From the NCBI GenBank assembly GCA_020443325.1, contig JAGRIK010000080.1, forward strand, positions 1 to 55,031: a stretch of DNA of 55,031 nt, read 5' to 3'. The translations under genes were made by a program, and so were the position numbers. The notes beneath the pieces are model-generated. The model searched no databases and was not told the DNA's origin. It saw nothing but the letters and a program-made list of their open reading frames with translations. Shown piece by piece: positions 22,003 through 31,540 of the stretch. This stretch comes from Halioglobus sp. (lineage in GTDB: Bacteria; Pseudomonadota; Gammaproteobacteria; Pseudomonadales; Halieaceae). The stretch's first letter is position 1. Each line of letters begins with the position of its first letter.

Positions 22003-22305
22003 ATGACACTGGAAGTCGCCATTCTGGATGTGAAGCCGGGGGAAGCCGCAGCCTTCGAGCAGGCGTTCTCGGAAGCGCAAAGTATAATTGCCTCAATGCC
22101 AGGCTACCAGTCTCATCAATTGCAACGGTGCATAGAGAATCCCAACCGCTATATCCTGCTGGTGAACTGGGCGTCGCTGGAGGCGCACACGGTGGGGTTC
22201 AGGGAGTCAGCGCAATACCAGATATGGCGTCGCCTGTTGCATCACTACTACGACCCCTTCCCCACGGTTGAGCACTACGAATCGGTTTTTAGTAATGGCG
22301 CATAG
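22003..22305 (+). CDS. ABM-family (antibiotic biosynthesis monooxygenase-like) protein
   Basis: A 100-aa dimeric alpha-beta barrel protein. The pattern EVAILDVKPGEAAAFEQAF...MPGYQSHQLQRCIENPNRYILLVNW...HTVGFRESAQY fits the ABM domain. Members range from quinol monooxygenases to heme-degrading enzymes; the substrate cannot be told from sequence. It converges with the downstream flavoprotein gene. Confidence 0.82.
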   Translation: MTLEVAILDVKPGEAAAFEQAFSEAQSIIASMPGYQSHQLQRCIENPNRYILLVNWASLEAHTVGFRESAQYQIWRRLLHHYYDPFPTVEHYESVFSNGA

Positions 22306-22325
22306 CGCGTGAGAAAAGTCTCCCT

Positions 22326-23723
22326 CTAATCAAATATCTTCCCGGGGTTCATAATTCCCGCCGGATCAAAGGCCTTCTTGATCTGCCGCATAATCGAAAC
22401 CTCAAGCTCCGACCGGCTGTAATGAAGATAAGGCTTCTTTAACAGGCCAACCCCGTGCTCAGCAGAGATGCTCCCGCCGTAACGCTGGACTATATCGAAC
22501 ACCCACTTGCTAACCTCGCCACATCGCTGCTGAAACTCCGCCATCGGCAGATCTTCCGGTTTGAGGATATTGAGATGCACGTTGCCGTCACCAATGTGGC
22601 CAAACCAGACAATCTCGAACTCGGGGTAGCTCTTATTCACCACCGCCTCCACTTCCTGCAGGAACGCCGGCACCCTCGAAGTAACGGTAGAGATGTCGTT
22701 CTTGTAGGGCGTCCAGCGCGAGATGGTTTCCGAGATGTCCTCGCGCAAACGCCACAGCGATTCTGCCTGCGCGATGCTCTGGCTGACCACGCCATCCAAC
22801 ACCCACCCCTGTTCGACACAGTGCTCGAACAGGTTCATTGCACGTTCCATCGTTGCCTCGTCACGCTGTTCAAACTCCAGCAACGCATAAAATTCTGCCG
22901 GGGTATCGAACGGGCGCTGCAGGCCCTGGTGGGCGATGACTTTCTGCAGGGCCAGTTCCGAGAAAAACTCGAAGGCACTGAGTTCAATTGCGTCCTGGTA
23001 GGCGCGCAGCACATTCATGATGGCCGCCATATCCGGCGCGCCCAGCACCAGCACGGCGAGTTCTCCTGGCGGGCGGGCCAGGCGCATGGTGGCCTCGACT
23101 ACCACACCGAGGGTTCCCTCGGCGCCGATCACCAGCTGGCGCAGGTCGTACCCGGTGTTGTTCTTGACGAGGCCGCGATTGAGGTCCAGCAGTTCGCCGC
23201 TGCCGGTGACCAGCTTGAGTCCCGCCACCCAGTCGCGGGTCATGCCGTGACGGATGACCTTTATACCACCGGCATTGGTGGAGATATTCCCACCGATCTG
23301 GCTGGAGCCGCTGGAGGCAAAATCCACCGGGTAGAACAGGCCCTGTTCTGTCGCGTAATTCTGCAATTGCTCCGTCACCACGCCGGCCCCGCAGCGCACG
23401 GTTCGGTCGATGGGATTGAAGTCTTCTATCGTGTTGAGTCGATCCAGGGCGAGCACCAGTTCGCCATTGCAGGCAACCGCACCCGCACTAAGGCCGGAGC
23501 GGCCACCGGAGGGCACAATCGCGAGTCCGGCAACGGCGGCGAGGCGGACGATCTCCTGCACCTGCTCAATGCTGTCGGGCAGGATGATCGCTGCGGGGTT
23601 TGGCGTGTGCACCCGGGTCCAGTCGCGGCCGTAAAGCTGCAGTGAATCAGCGTCCGTCAGCACGCGGCCAACCCCGACAATTCCCTCCAACGAGTGCAGG
23701 GTGACTTCGTCGATTGCGGGCAA
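22326..23723 (-). CDS. FAD-linked oxidase, probable D-2-hydroxyglutarate dehydrogenase
   Basis: A 465-aa GlcD-type flavoprotein. The N-terminal PCMH FAD site has VPSGGRSGLSAG near residue 72 and SSGSSQIGGNISTNAGG near 137. The C-terminal FAD-oxidase domain has HIGDGNVHLNI and SAEHGVGLLK. Its divergent pairing with serA matches Pseudomonas, where a D-2-hydroxyglutarate dehydrogenase clears the by-product of SerA. That substrate is inferred from context; D-lactate or glycolate oxidation is the alternative. Confidence 0.82.
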   Translation of the reverse strand: MPAIDEVTLHSLEGIVGVGRVLTDADSLQLYGRDWTRVHTPNPAAIILPDSIEQVQEIVRLAAVAGLAIVPSGGRSGLSAGAVACNGELVLALDRLNTIEDFNPIDRTVRCGAGVVTEQLQNYATEQGLFYPVDFASSGSSQIGGNISTNAGGIKVIRHGMTRDWVAGLKLVTGSGELLDLNRGLVKNNTGYDLRQLVIGAEGTLGVVVEATMRLARPPGELAVLVLGAPDMAAIMNVLRAYQDAIELSAFEFFSELALQKVIAHQGLQRPFDTPAEFYALLEFEQRDEATMERAMNLFEHCVEQGWVLDGVVSQSIAQAESLWRLREDISETISRWTPYKNDISTVTSRVPAFLQEVEAVVNKSYPEFEIVWFGHIGDGNVHLNILKPEDLPMAEFQQRCGEVSKWVFDIVQRYGGSISAEHGVGLLKKPYLHYSRSELEVSIMRQIKKAFDPAGIMNPGKIFD

Positions 23724-23764
23724 AATGCATTCCTCCGGTAATTTTCACAGGGCGCTGGTTCGAG

Positions 23765-23796
23765 CGGCGCGTATGGTACCATACGCGCCGTTTTTT
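23765..23796 (+). promoter_or_regulatory. 26-bp perfect palindrome plus T6 in the serA leader
   Basis: Positions 23765-23790 are a perfect palindrome centred on GGTACC (arm CGGCGCGTATGGT), followed by TTTTTT (23791-23796). On RNA this looks like a terminator hairpin about 60 nt before the serA start codon. On DNA it could be an operator shared by serA and the divergent flavoprotein gene. Confidence 0.6.
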
Positions 23797-23853
23797 GCCG
23801 CAACGGCAGCTCGCCGGACTGCCCGGCTTCCATCTGTACAGGATCACGACACC

Positions 23854-25083
23854 ATGGCACAGCAATCGCTGGAGAAGAGCAAAATCAAATTTCTGTTGCT
23901 GGAGGGCGTTCACCCTTCGGCGGTGGAGACCCTGCAAAAATCCGGTTACACCAATATCGAGCAGCACAAGAAGGCGCTGCCGATGCCGGAGCTGAAAAAA
24001 GCCATCGCCAATGCCCACTTCGTCGGCATTCGCTCCGCGACGCATCTTACTGAGGAGGTGTTTGAGGCGGCCGGCAAGCTCGCGGCCATCGGCTGCTTCT
24101 GTATTGGCACCAACCAGGTTGATCTCAAAGCCGCCACGCTGCGCGGTATACCCGTATTCAATGCGCCTTTTTCCAACACCCGCAGTGTGGCAGAACTGGT
24201 TCTGGCGGAAGCCATTCTGCTGCTGCGCGGCGTAGCGGCAAAGAACGCTGCCGCGCACCGCGGCGAATGGCAGAAAAGTGCCGCGAACTCCTTCGAAATC
24301 CGAGGCAAGAAACTTGGCATCATCGGCTACGGTAATATCGGCATGCAGCTGGGGGTTATCGCTGAGGGGCTGGGCATGCAGGTGCAGTTTTACGACATCA
24401 CCAACAAACTCCCGCTGGGCAACGCACGGCAGGTACCCAGCCTAAACCATCTACTGGGCAGTTCCGACGTCGTGAGCCTGCACGTTCCGCAAACCGATAC
24501 CACGCGAAATATGATTGGCGCGGCGCAACTGGCACAGATGCAGCCGGGTAGTATCCTCATCAATGCTTCGCGCGGGACGGTGGTGGATATCGACGCGCTG
24601 GCGGACGCACTGGAAAGTGGCGCGCTGGGTGGCGCGGGCATCGATGTGTTTCCGGTCGAACCCAACTCCAACGAGGAGGAGTTCATCTCTCCCCTGCGCC
24701 GCTTTGACAACACCTTTCTCACGCCACATATCGGCGGCAGCACCATTGAGGCACAGGAGAACATAGGCATGGAGGTCGCGGAGAAACTGGCGCGCTACAG
24801 CGATAACGGCACGACAACCTCATCCATCAACCTGCCCGCCGTGGCGCTGCCCGAGCACATCGGGAAGCACCGGCTACTGCATATCCACCGCAACGTGCCC
24901 GGTGTCATGAGCGCCATCAACAATATCTTCTCCGAGAACAGCATCAACGTGTCCGCGCAATTCCTGCAGACCAATGAGACCGTAGGTTACGTGGTGATAG
25001 ACATTGATGCGGAGTACAGCGAAATTGCGTTGAAAAAGCTGGCTGCTGTTGAGGGAACCATCCGCAGCCGCGTGCTGTTCTGA
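23854..25083 (+). CDS. serA: D-3-phosphoglycerate dehydrogenase
   Basis: A 409-aa SerA that oxidises 3-phosphoglycerate, the first step of serine synthesis. NAD site GIIGYGNIGMQLG lies near residue 157. The catalytic Arg (NASRGTVVD), Glu and His (LTPHIGGST) are present. A C-terminal ACT domain (HRNVPGVMSAINNIFSEN) gives serine feedback. The ATG at 23854 matches the E. coli-like N-terminus; the longer reading runs through the leader hairpin and is rejected. Confidence 0.96.
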   Translation: MAQQSLEKSKIKFLLLEGVHPSAVETLQKSGYTNIEQHKKALPMPELKKAIANAHFVGIRSATHLTEEVFEAAGKLAAIGCFCIGTNQVDLKAATLRGIPVFNAPFSNTRSVAELVLAEAILLLRGVAAKNAAAHRGEWQKSAANSFEIRGKKLGIIGYGNIGMQLGVIAEGLGMQVQFYDITNKLPLGNARQVPSLNHLLGSSDVVSLHVPQTDTTRNMIGAAQLAQMQPGSILINASRGTVVDIDALADALESGALGGAGIDVFPVEPNSNEEEFISPLRRFDNTFLTPHIGGSTIEAQENIGMEVAEKLARYSDNGTTTSSINLPAVALPEHIGKHRLLHIHRNVPGVMSAINNIFSENSINVSAQFLQTNETVGYVVIDIDAEYSEIALKKLAAVEGTIRSRVLF

Positions 25084-25363
25084 CCACGCAGCGCAATACA
25101 CAATCAGCGATCATAAATTCCTGTAGATACCCCGCATAACATACTGAGTGTAAACGGTATTTTTCCACCTTATCGGCCGTTTTAAGGCGGTCGCCGGTGA
25201 TGGTACCTTAATAAAGAGAGATTTATATAAAAACGGGGGTCACAACGTCAGGGCACCCCACAGCATGGGCAGAGAACAAGGATATATCAGGCAACAGGGA
25301 AGGGCCTTATTTCTATCGGTACTCCTGAAGTACGAAGAGTTAACAACGCAAGTAGGGGCAAAC
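25084..25363 (+). other. Leader region of the TonB receptor gene
   Basis: A 280-bp spacer with AT-rich runs (TTTATATAAAAA near 25223) and a small inverted repeat GTACT-CCTGA-AGTAC (25319-25333). No gene or recognised riboswitch is seen. A promoter is likely here but cannot be placed confidently. Confidence 0.3.
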
Positions 25364-27733
25364 ATGCGGAATAACAGGGCATTTCAGATCAGCGCATTAT
25401 CGGCGGCTGTTGCATCAACACTCATTTCCGGCCAGTCGACGGCGGCTCAGGGGGCCATGCTCGAGGAAGTTGTGGTGACTGCCACGCGGCGCTCGGAGTC
25501 AATACAGGATATCCCGATCAATATCACCGCGCTCAGCGCCTCCATGATTGAGCGGGACAGGCTGACAGATCTTTCCGATATAGCGCGCGTGGTGCCGGGC
25601 ATGACAGTGGTCGACCAGGGCCCCCGGGATAGCAATACACTGACTGTGCGCGGCCTGAGTGTCGACTCCATCATCGCCAACGATGGCAGCAATGACGGCG
25701 GCGCAACCGTCGGCACCTATGTCGGCGAGATTCCGTTGTACATCGATCTCAAATTGAATGACATGGAACGCGTTGAAGTCCTGATGGGGCCACAGGGCAC
25801 GCTTTACGGCGCCGGAACCATGGGCGGTGCCGTGCGATATATTCCCAACAGGCCACAGGCAGACGAGTTGACTGTCCAGGCACGGGGCGACGTGTACGAT
25901 CTCAGCCATTCAAGTGATGTCGGCTACGAAAGCGGCGGCACCGTCAATATCCCCATTATCCCCGACACATTGGCATTTCGTGCGTCGGTGGACTACATGG
26001 ATGACCCTGGTTTCATCGATTACAACTACCTGGTGCGTAACGCAGGTGTTTCCAATCCACAGCCCAATTTCAGCGATCCAGCCGATGTTAACGCGAACCT
26101 GAAACAGCAAAAGGACGCGAATACCGAAGAGACATGGTCTGGTCGCGCCGCACTGCGCTACAGCGCTGATAGGTTTGACGGCACACTCTCCTATTACTAT
26201 CAGGATCAGGACATTGGCGCACGCCAGGTCAATCACCAGCAGAGCTTTGGTACGGGCAAATACGAATCGGCGCACCGCTTTCTGGAACCCAACAAGCGCA
26301 AGAACGAATTGCTCGCACTGGAAATGGTGGCAGACCTCGGGTTTGCGGAGCTAACCTCGGCCACCGGCTATTCCGAGTACACGGAAAGAGGCCAACGCGA
26401 CCAGACCGACCTGCTACTCACTTTCGAGTATGGGTATGAATTGTTTCCCAGTTTTTCCGCGTATACCAGAGAGAACGCGGACGAGGACACGTTCACCCAG
26501 GAATTGCGACTCGTATCCACCAGTGAAGGGCCCTTCAACTGGATAGTCGGTGCCTTCTACAATGACTTCAAAAATGATGCAGAGAGCCGGGAGTTCGCAC
26601 CGGGCTACGACCAGTTTGCAGTGGATAACCTCGGCGGCGTGCAACTGCGTCCGGACTCGCTGGAGTATTACCAGATTTTCCATGAAGACCAGAAGGAAAC
26701 CGCGCTATTCGGTGAACTGGGCTACGAGATTACCGACGCATGGCAAGTGACGGTCGGAGCGCGCTGGTTCAAGTACGAGTATGAAGCCAGCAACGGCTTC
26801 GCATTTCCATTGCTGGACACCGTTTTCTTTGGCGATCCGCAAGACTCGCTTAATGTCACATCGGACTCCGGTGATGTGGACGACGACGACACGGTGTTAA
26901 AGTTCAATACCTCTTACGATTTCAACGATGACATCATGGCCTACCTGACGGTCAGCGAAGGCTACCGACTGGGCGCATCGAACGGGATATCGCTTTGCCC
27001 CGACCCCATCGGTGATTTTCAGAATGTGTGTGTCACGCCCAGCGAGGCGTCGTACGCGCCCGATAAAACGACCAACTACGAGATCGGCGTGCACTCACAA
27101 TTTGGCGATTACCTGATTGTCAACGGCGCTATTTACTACATTGAGTGGAGTGATGTGCAGGTAGGTTCCACCACAGTCAACGGCGCCCAACCCATCATTA
27201 CCAATGGGAACGACGCGGAAAGTACAGGCCTTGAGGTATCGAGCCAGTACTTCGTAACACCCTCCCTCTCGTTCAGCGGCTCTTATGCCTACACCGACGC
27301 GCAACTGACACAGGATGCACCGGGAATTGTGGGTGGCGCGGACGCGTACAGCGGCGACCGCCTGCCCGGTTCACCGGAACACCAGGTTTATGTGGCAGCG
27401 CACTATGAGTTGCCCCTTAGAGATGGTTCACAACTCAATTTTGACTGGTCGATGTCCTACCAGAGTGATGTGCTGACCAAGGTCGGGGAACGTAACTTCG
27501 GCGAGAGCATGCCCAGTTTCTACCTGAACAATATCTCCACCAGCTGGCTGAAGGACGACTGGATGGTAACCCTGTACGCGGACAACGTCTTCGACGAGTA
27601 CGCACAGACCGGTGTACGGGCGGATACCAGTTTTATCGGCGAATCGGGCGATTTCACACTGCGGCGCTACTACCACAATATGGTGCGCCCACGTCAGGTG
27701 GGACTGAAGTTCGTCTACAACTTTGAGAACTGA
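25364..27733 (+). CDS. TonB-dependent outer-membrane receptor
   Basis: A 789-aa receptor. The signal peptide (MRNNRAFQISALSAAVASTL) is followed by a TonB box-like LEEVVVTATRR, a plug domain with RDSNTLTVRGL and YGAGTMGGAVRYI, then a 22-strand-type barrel ending in KFVYNFEN. The ATG at 25364 begins the signal peptide. Substrate unknown; barrels of this class in marine and sphingomonad-like bacteria take up diverse organics. A strong terminator follows, and a TPR-sulfotransferase is next. Confidence 0.93.
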   Translation: MRNNRAFQISALSAAVASTLISGQSTAAQGAMLEEVVVTATRRSESIQDIPINITALSASMIERDRLTDLSDIARVVPGMTVVDQGPRDSNTLTVRGLSVDSIIANDGSNDGGATVGTYVGEIPLYIDLKLNDMERVEVLMGPQGTLYGAGTMGGAVRYIPNRPQADELTVQARGDVYDLSHSSDVGYESGGTVNIPIIPDTLAFRASVDYMDDPGFIDYNYLVRNAGVSNPQPNFSDPADVNANLKQQKDANTEETWSGRAALRYSADRFDGTLSYYYQDQDIGARQVNHQQSFGTGKYESAHRFLEPNKRKNELLALEMVADLGFAELTSATGYSEYTERGQRDQTDLLLTFEYGYELFPSFSAYTRENADEDTFTQELRLVSTSEGPFNWIVGAFYNDFKNDAESREFAPGYDQFAVDNLGGVQLRPDSLEYYQIFHEDQKETALFGELGYEITDAWQVTVGARWFKYEYEASNGFAFPLLDTVFFGDPQDSLNVTSDSGDVDDDDTVLKFNTSYDFNDDIMAYLTVSEGYRLGASNGISLCPDPIGDFQNVCVTPSEASYAPDKTTNYEIGVHSQFGDYLIVNGAIYYIEWSDVQVGSTTVNGAQPIITNGNDAESTGLEVSSQYFVTPSLSFSGSYAYTDAQLTQDAPGIVGGADAYSGDRLPGSPEHQVYVAAHYELPLRDGSQLNFDWSMSYQSDVLTKVGERNFGESMPSFYLNNISTSWLKDDWMVTLYADNVFDEYAQTGVRADTSFIGESGDFTLRRYYHNMVRPRQVGLKFVYNFEN

Positions 27734-27751
27734 CAGCCTGGATGTACGTGC

Positions 27752-27776
27752 AAGGGGCGCTTCTGCGCCCTTTTTT
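27752..27776 (+). terminator. Rho-independent terminator after the TonB receptor
   Basis: GGGCGC (27755-27760), loop TTCT, GCGCCC (27765-27770), then TTTTTT. Classic structure about 20 bp after the stop codon. Confidence 0.92.
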
Positions 27777-27849
27777 ATGACTGCTCAAACTCGCGCTGGT
27801 GAGCACACAACGGGTGACGCACGCGACGCTCGCGCTTAGAATCCCCCTA

Positions 27850-29472
27850 ATGAATCCCCGGCAACAGCAGATCAACACCTTACACCGCGCCGCGCAGAAG
27901 GCCGTTGGCGAAGGCCAGCTCAGGGAAGCTCATCAACACTGCCTGGCCATCCTCAAGCTTGACCAGGAATTTGCGGATGCGTGGTTCCTCTGTGGGGTGA
28001 TCGCTGCGCATAACGGCCGCGTCTCGCAAGCGGTCGCTATCCTGCACAAGGCCATCGGGCTGGCACCCGGCAATGCCGAGTATCTCGCGGAACTGGGTAA
28101 ACAACTTGTGGCCCTGCGCCAGCCAAAACAGGCCCTGCTCACAGCACAGCAAGCCTATGGCTTAAAGCCCTCATCACTGCCCACACTTAACACGCTGGGT
28201 ACCGTGTTCAGCCACTGCGGCGAACATGAAACCGCGCTGGCGTGCTTTGCGCAGGCCGCCCACGGGTTGAATACCAGGAGCAGTAGTGCCGACAAGTTGC
28301 CCGCTGACTGGCGTGCGGACCTGTACTTTAACTACGGCGCTTCCCTGCAGTTCTCTGGCCAGTTCCAGGCCGCCGAAGACGCCTACGAGAAAGCCATTGC
28401 CCTGCTACCGCAGATGTACAAGACACATTCCGCGCTGTCCCATTTGCGAAGGCAGACCGCACAGAGCAACCACCTTGCGCGCCTGCAATCACTGCGCGCC
28501 GGTATTTCAGGCCCACAGGACCAGTTACACCTGGGGCACGCCATAGCCAAAGAGCAGGAAGACCTTGAGCAGTTCAGCGAATCGCTTGCATCCCTGGCGT
28601 GGGCCAAACAGGGTCAGGCGCAGCGGGTCGGTCACACCGCTGAGAAAGACGCTGTGCTATTCGCCGCCATCAGGGCGTTGTTCACCCCGGAGTTTGTCGC
28701 CTCGCAGGGCGCGTTCTGCGACAGTCCCGAGCCCATTTTTATTGTCGGCATGCCGCGCACCGGCACCACACTGGTTGAGCAGATTCTATCCAGTCACTCA
28801 CAGGTTTACGCCGCTGGCGAATTGCAGGATTTTCCGCTGCAGGTAAAGCGGATGACCGATTCACCCTCCGCGGATGTTGTGGATGTGGAGACGTTCACGC
28901 GCTCTGTCGAGCTGGATATGGCAACCCTGGGCGCATCGTATATCGATGGCACCCGCCCCAGGACAGGACACACCACGCATTTTATCGACAAGCTGCCACT
29001 TAACTTCATGTACCTCGGCCTCATCAAGCGCGCGTTGCCGAACGCCAGGCTGATCTGCCTGCGGCGCGACCCGATGGACACCTGCCTGAGTAATTACCGC
29101 CAGCTGTTTGCGACCAACTTCAAGTACTACCACTACAACTACGATTTGCTGGATTGCGGGCGCTACTACATTGAGTTCGATAGGCTGATGCGCCACTGGC
29201 GCGAGACGCTGCAAGGGTCATTGCTGGAACTGCAGTATGAAGCACTGGTAAAAGACCCCGAGCAGCATACAAAACGATTACTGGCGCACTGTGGCTTGCC
29301 CTGGGAGGACCAGTGCCTGTCATTTCACCGGCAGAAAAGCAGTGTCGCTACCGCCAGTGCCGTACAGGTAAGGCAGGGTGTCTACACCAGCTCCGTGAAT
29401 CGCTGGCAGCGCTACGGCGATGCAATGCAGCCACTGTACGAGATGCTGGAATCCGCTGGCTGCTATTCCTGA
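27850..29472 (+). CDS. Tetratricopeptide-repeat sulfotransferase
   Basis: A 540-aa fusion: TPR repeats fill residues 1-210 (e.g. ADAWFLCGVIAAHNGRVSQA, AAEDAYEKAIALLPQ). A PAPS-dependent sulfotransferase domain follows, with its P-loop at IFIVGMPRTGTTLVEQILS near residue 300 and LICLRRDPMDTCLSNYRQLF as 3'-phosphate site. Such proteins are often next to TonB receptors in this kind of genome, but their acceptor is not known. The start at 27850 avoids an upstream reading that overlaps leader sequence. Confidence 0.88.
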   Translation: MNPRQQQINTLHRAAQKAVGEGQLREAHQHCLAILKLDQEFADAWFLCGVIAAHNGRVSQAVAILHKAIGLAPGNAEYLAELGKQLVALRQPKQALLTAQQAYGLKPSSLPTLNTLGTVFSHCGEHETALACFAQAAHGLNTRSSSADKLPADWRADLYFNYGASLQFSGQFQAAEDAYEKAIALLPQMYKTHSALSHLRRQTAQSNHLARLQSLRAGISGPQDQLHLGHAIAKEQEDLEQFSESLASLAWAKQGQAQRVGHTAEKDAVLFAAIRALFTPEFVASQGAFCDSPEPIFIVGMPRTGTTLVEQILSSHSQVYAAGELQDFPLQVKRMTDSPSADVVDVETFTRSVELDMATLGASYIDGTRPRTGHTTHFIDKLPLNFMYLGLIKRALPNARLICLRRDPMDTCLSNYRQLFATNFKYYHYNYDLLDCGRYYIEFDRLMRHWRETLQGSLLELQYEALVKDPEQHTKRLLAHCGLPWEDQCLSFHRQKSSVATASAVQVRQGVYTSSVNRWQRYGDAMQPLYEMLESAGCYS

Positions 29473-30437
29473 GTTTCCTCCAGTGCTATGCCACACTGCG
29501 CCAGCCAGGCCTGCACAGACTGCAAATACACGGCGCGAATCCCAGCGGACTCGTTGGCCAGCTGGTGCCCGGCGCCCGGCAGATACTCCACCTTGCTGGC
29601 GGGAAACAACCGCGCAATAAACGGTATGTTGTAGCGCCAGTCCACCGTACCGTCCGCGTCGCCCTGTATGACGAGCGCCGGGCCCACTCCGAGGTCCTGC
29701 GGCTGCAAATCACCCAGCCAGCGGCGCAGTGCACCCAACCAGCGCAGCGAAACGCGATGGCATTGCAGGGGATCGCGTTTGATAAACGCGAGGAAGTCGC
29801 GGTCTGAAGAATTGACCGCAAAGGTACGCCGTATACCGTCTGTAAATGGGCCCAGGAATCGCTGTGCCGTGCTCACCCAAAACCATCCGGCGGGGCGCAC
29901 CAGCGGCGCCAGCAACACTGTGGCAGCGAATGGCCAATCGTATTTCTTAGCGTAATCAATCAGGGCCGCGCCACCGGTGCTCTGCGCCATGACCCACAGC
30001 GGCAGGGCCGGCAGGGTCGCGGCGCGCAGCACATCGTCAATCGCGCGGCTGTAATCGCCGAAGTCATCAATCACCGCGGGCTCACCACTGGAAAGACCGT
30101 GACCGGGCAGGTCAAAGACGAGCACATTGCACTGGTGCCGGAGGCCCCAGTCGATCAACTTGCTGAACAACCCGGTGTGATCAAAGTACCCGTGCAGCAC
30201 CAGCAAGTTTGCGCGTGCGCCGGGCTGGCTCCACTGGTGGACCGCGAGCGTATAGGCGCCCGACGTGATACTGCCCGCTTCATGCGCAACGCCCGGATAG
30301 CGCGTCGCAAAATCAATGCCGTAGTCTTCACAAAACCTGGCCAGAGCGGGAGGCGGCGGCGATCCAGCACCGAGGGGTGGCAGCTGCTCGCGCAGCGCCT
30401 GCAGTTGCCCCGGTGTCAACGCCACACGACCCGTCAA
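29463..30437 (-). CDS. Alpha/beta hydrolase (lysophospholipase/monoacylglycerol-lipase-like)
   Basis: A 324-aa alpha/beta hydrolase. The oxyanion loop [14 protein letters not shown] is near residue 78, the nucleophile elbow [12 protein letters not shown] (a variant of GxSxG with Gln) near 148, the acid in QGDADGTVD near 260 and His in GAGHQLANE near 290. The start is TTG, overlapping the fba stop; a GTG four codons in is possible. It converges with the sulfotransferase gene with a 10-bp overlap of ends. Confidence 0.85.
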   Translation of the reverse strand: MTGRVALTPGQLQALREQLPPLGAGSPPPPALARFCEDYGIDFATRYPGVAHEAGSITSGAYTLAVHQWSQPGARANLLVLHGYFDHTGLFSKLIDWGLRHQCNVLVFDLPGHGLSSGEPAVIDDFGDYSRAIDDVLRAATLPALPLWVMAQSTGGAALIDYAKKYDWPFAATVLLAPLVRPAGWFWVSTAQRFLGPFTDGIRRTFAVNSSDRDFLAFIKRDPLQCHRVSLRWLGALRRWLGDLQPQDLGVGPALVIQGDADGTVDWRYNIPFIARLFPASKVEYLPGAGHQLANESAGIRAVYLQSVQAWLAQCGIALEETQE

Positions 30438-31498
30438 TTCACGGCGGGTGTCAGTTCCCCGGATTCATAGGCGCGTTGCATTGCCTCGAGTGAACGAACC
30501 TTGATCTTGTCAGCGTTGCCGGCCGTACCGAACGCTTCGTAGCGCGCGATACAGATATCGCGCATCGCGGTGATGGTCTGCGCCAGGTATTTGCGCGGGT
30601 CAAACTCCGCCGGGTTTTGCGCCAGAAAGCGGCGGATCGCGCCGGTTGATGCCAGTCGCAGATCGGTATCGATGTTTACCTTGCGCACGCCGTGGCGGAT
30701 ACCTTCCTGCACCTGCTCTACCGGCACACCATAGGTCTCTGGAATTTTCCCGCCGAACTCGTTGATGATCGCCAGCCAGTCCTGCGGCACCGCAGAGGAA
30801 CCGTGCATCACCAGATGAGTGTTGGGGATGCGTGAATGGATATCTTTTATCCGATCGATCGCGAGAATATCGCCGGTCGGGGGCCGCGTAAATTTGTAGG
30901 CGCCGTGACTCGTGCCGCAGGCGATCGCGAGTGCGTCAACCCCGGTCGCTTTCACAAAGCTGGCAGCTTCCTCGGGGTCTGTCAGCATCTGGTCGTGTGT
31001 CAGTATGCCCTCAGCGCCAATGCCGTCCTCTTCACCGGCCTCACCGGTCTCCAGCGAGCCCAGGCAACCCAGCTCACCCTCTACCGATACGCCGCAGGCG
31101 TGCGCCATTTCTACCGCAGCGCGCGTGACGGCAACATTGTAGTCGTAGTCCATCGGCGTCTTGCCGTCTTCACCCAGCGAGCCATCCATCATCACGGAAC
31201 TGAAGCCCAGCTGGATAGAGCGCTGGCATACACTGGTCGACACGCCGTGATCCTGGTGCACCACAACAGGGATATGCGGAAACTCATTCATCGCCGCCTC
31301 CATCATCGCGCGCAGGAAGGGCGCACCCGCGTATTTGCGGGCACCCGCGCTGGCTTGCATGATGACAGGTGAATTCGTGGCGTCCGCCGCCTCCATAATG
31401 GCGCGGGTCTGCTCGAGGTTGTTGACATTGAAAGCCGGCACACCGTAATTGTGTTCGGCGGCGTGATCCAGCAACTGACGCAAACTGATTAGTGCCAT
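30434..31498 (-). CDS. fba: Class II fructose-bisphosphate aldolase
   Basis: A 354-aa zinc aldolase, cleaving fructose-1,6-bisphosphate. Metal-binding HQDHG near residue 81 and the segment [20 protein letters not shown] are intact, as is HGSSAVP near residue 232. The Calvin-type subfamily (long class II) fits. It is the last of the tkt-epd-pgk-fba series on the minus strand, an order seen in Pseudomonas. Confidence 0.95.
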   Translation of the reverse strand: MALISLRQLLDHAAEHNYGVPAFNVNNLEQTRAIMEAADATNSPVIMQASAGARKYAGAPFLRAMMEAAMNEFPHIPVVVHQDHGVSTSVCQRSIQLGFSSVMMDGSLGEDGKTPMDYDYNVAVTRAAVEMAHACGVSVEGELGCLGSLETGEAGEEDGIGAEGILTHDQMLTDPEEAASFVKATGVDALAIACGTSHGAYKFTRPPTGDILAIDRIKDIHSRIPNTHLVMHGSSAVPQDWLAIINEFGGKIPETYGVPVEQVQEGIRHGVRKVNIDTDLRLASTGAIRRFLAQNPAEFDPRKYLAQTITAMRDICIARYEAFGTAGNADKIKVRSLEAMQRAYESGELTPAVN

Positions 31499-31540
31499 GG
31501 TTGTAATCCCTTCACTCGTAAGATTGTGGTGGAGTCTAGT

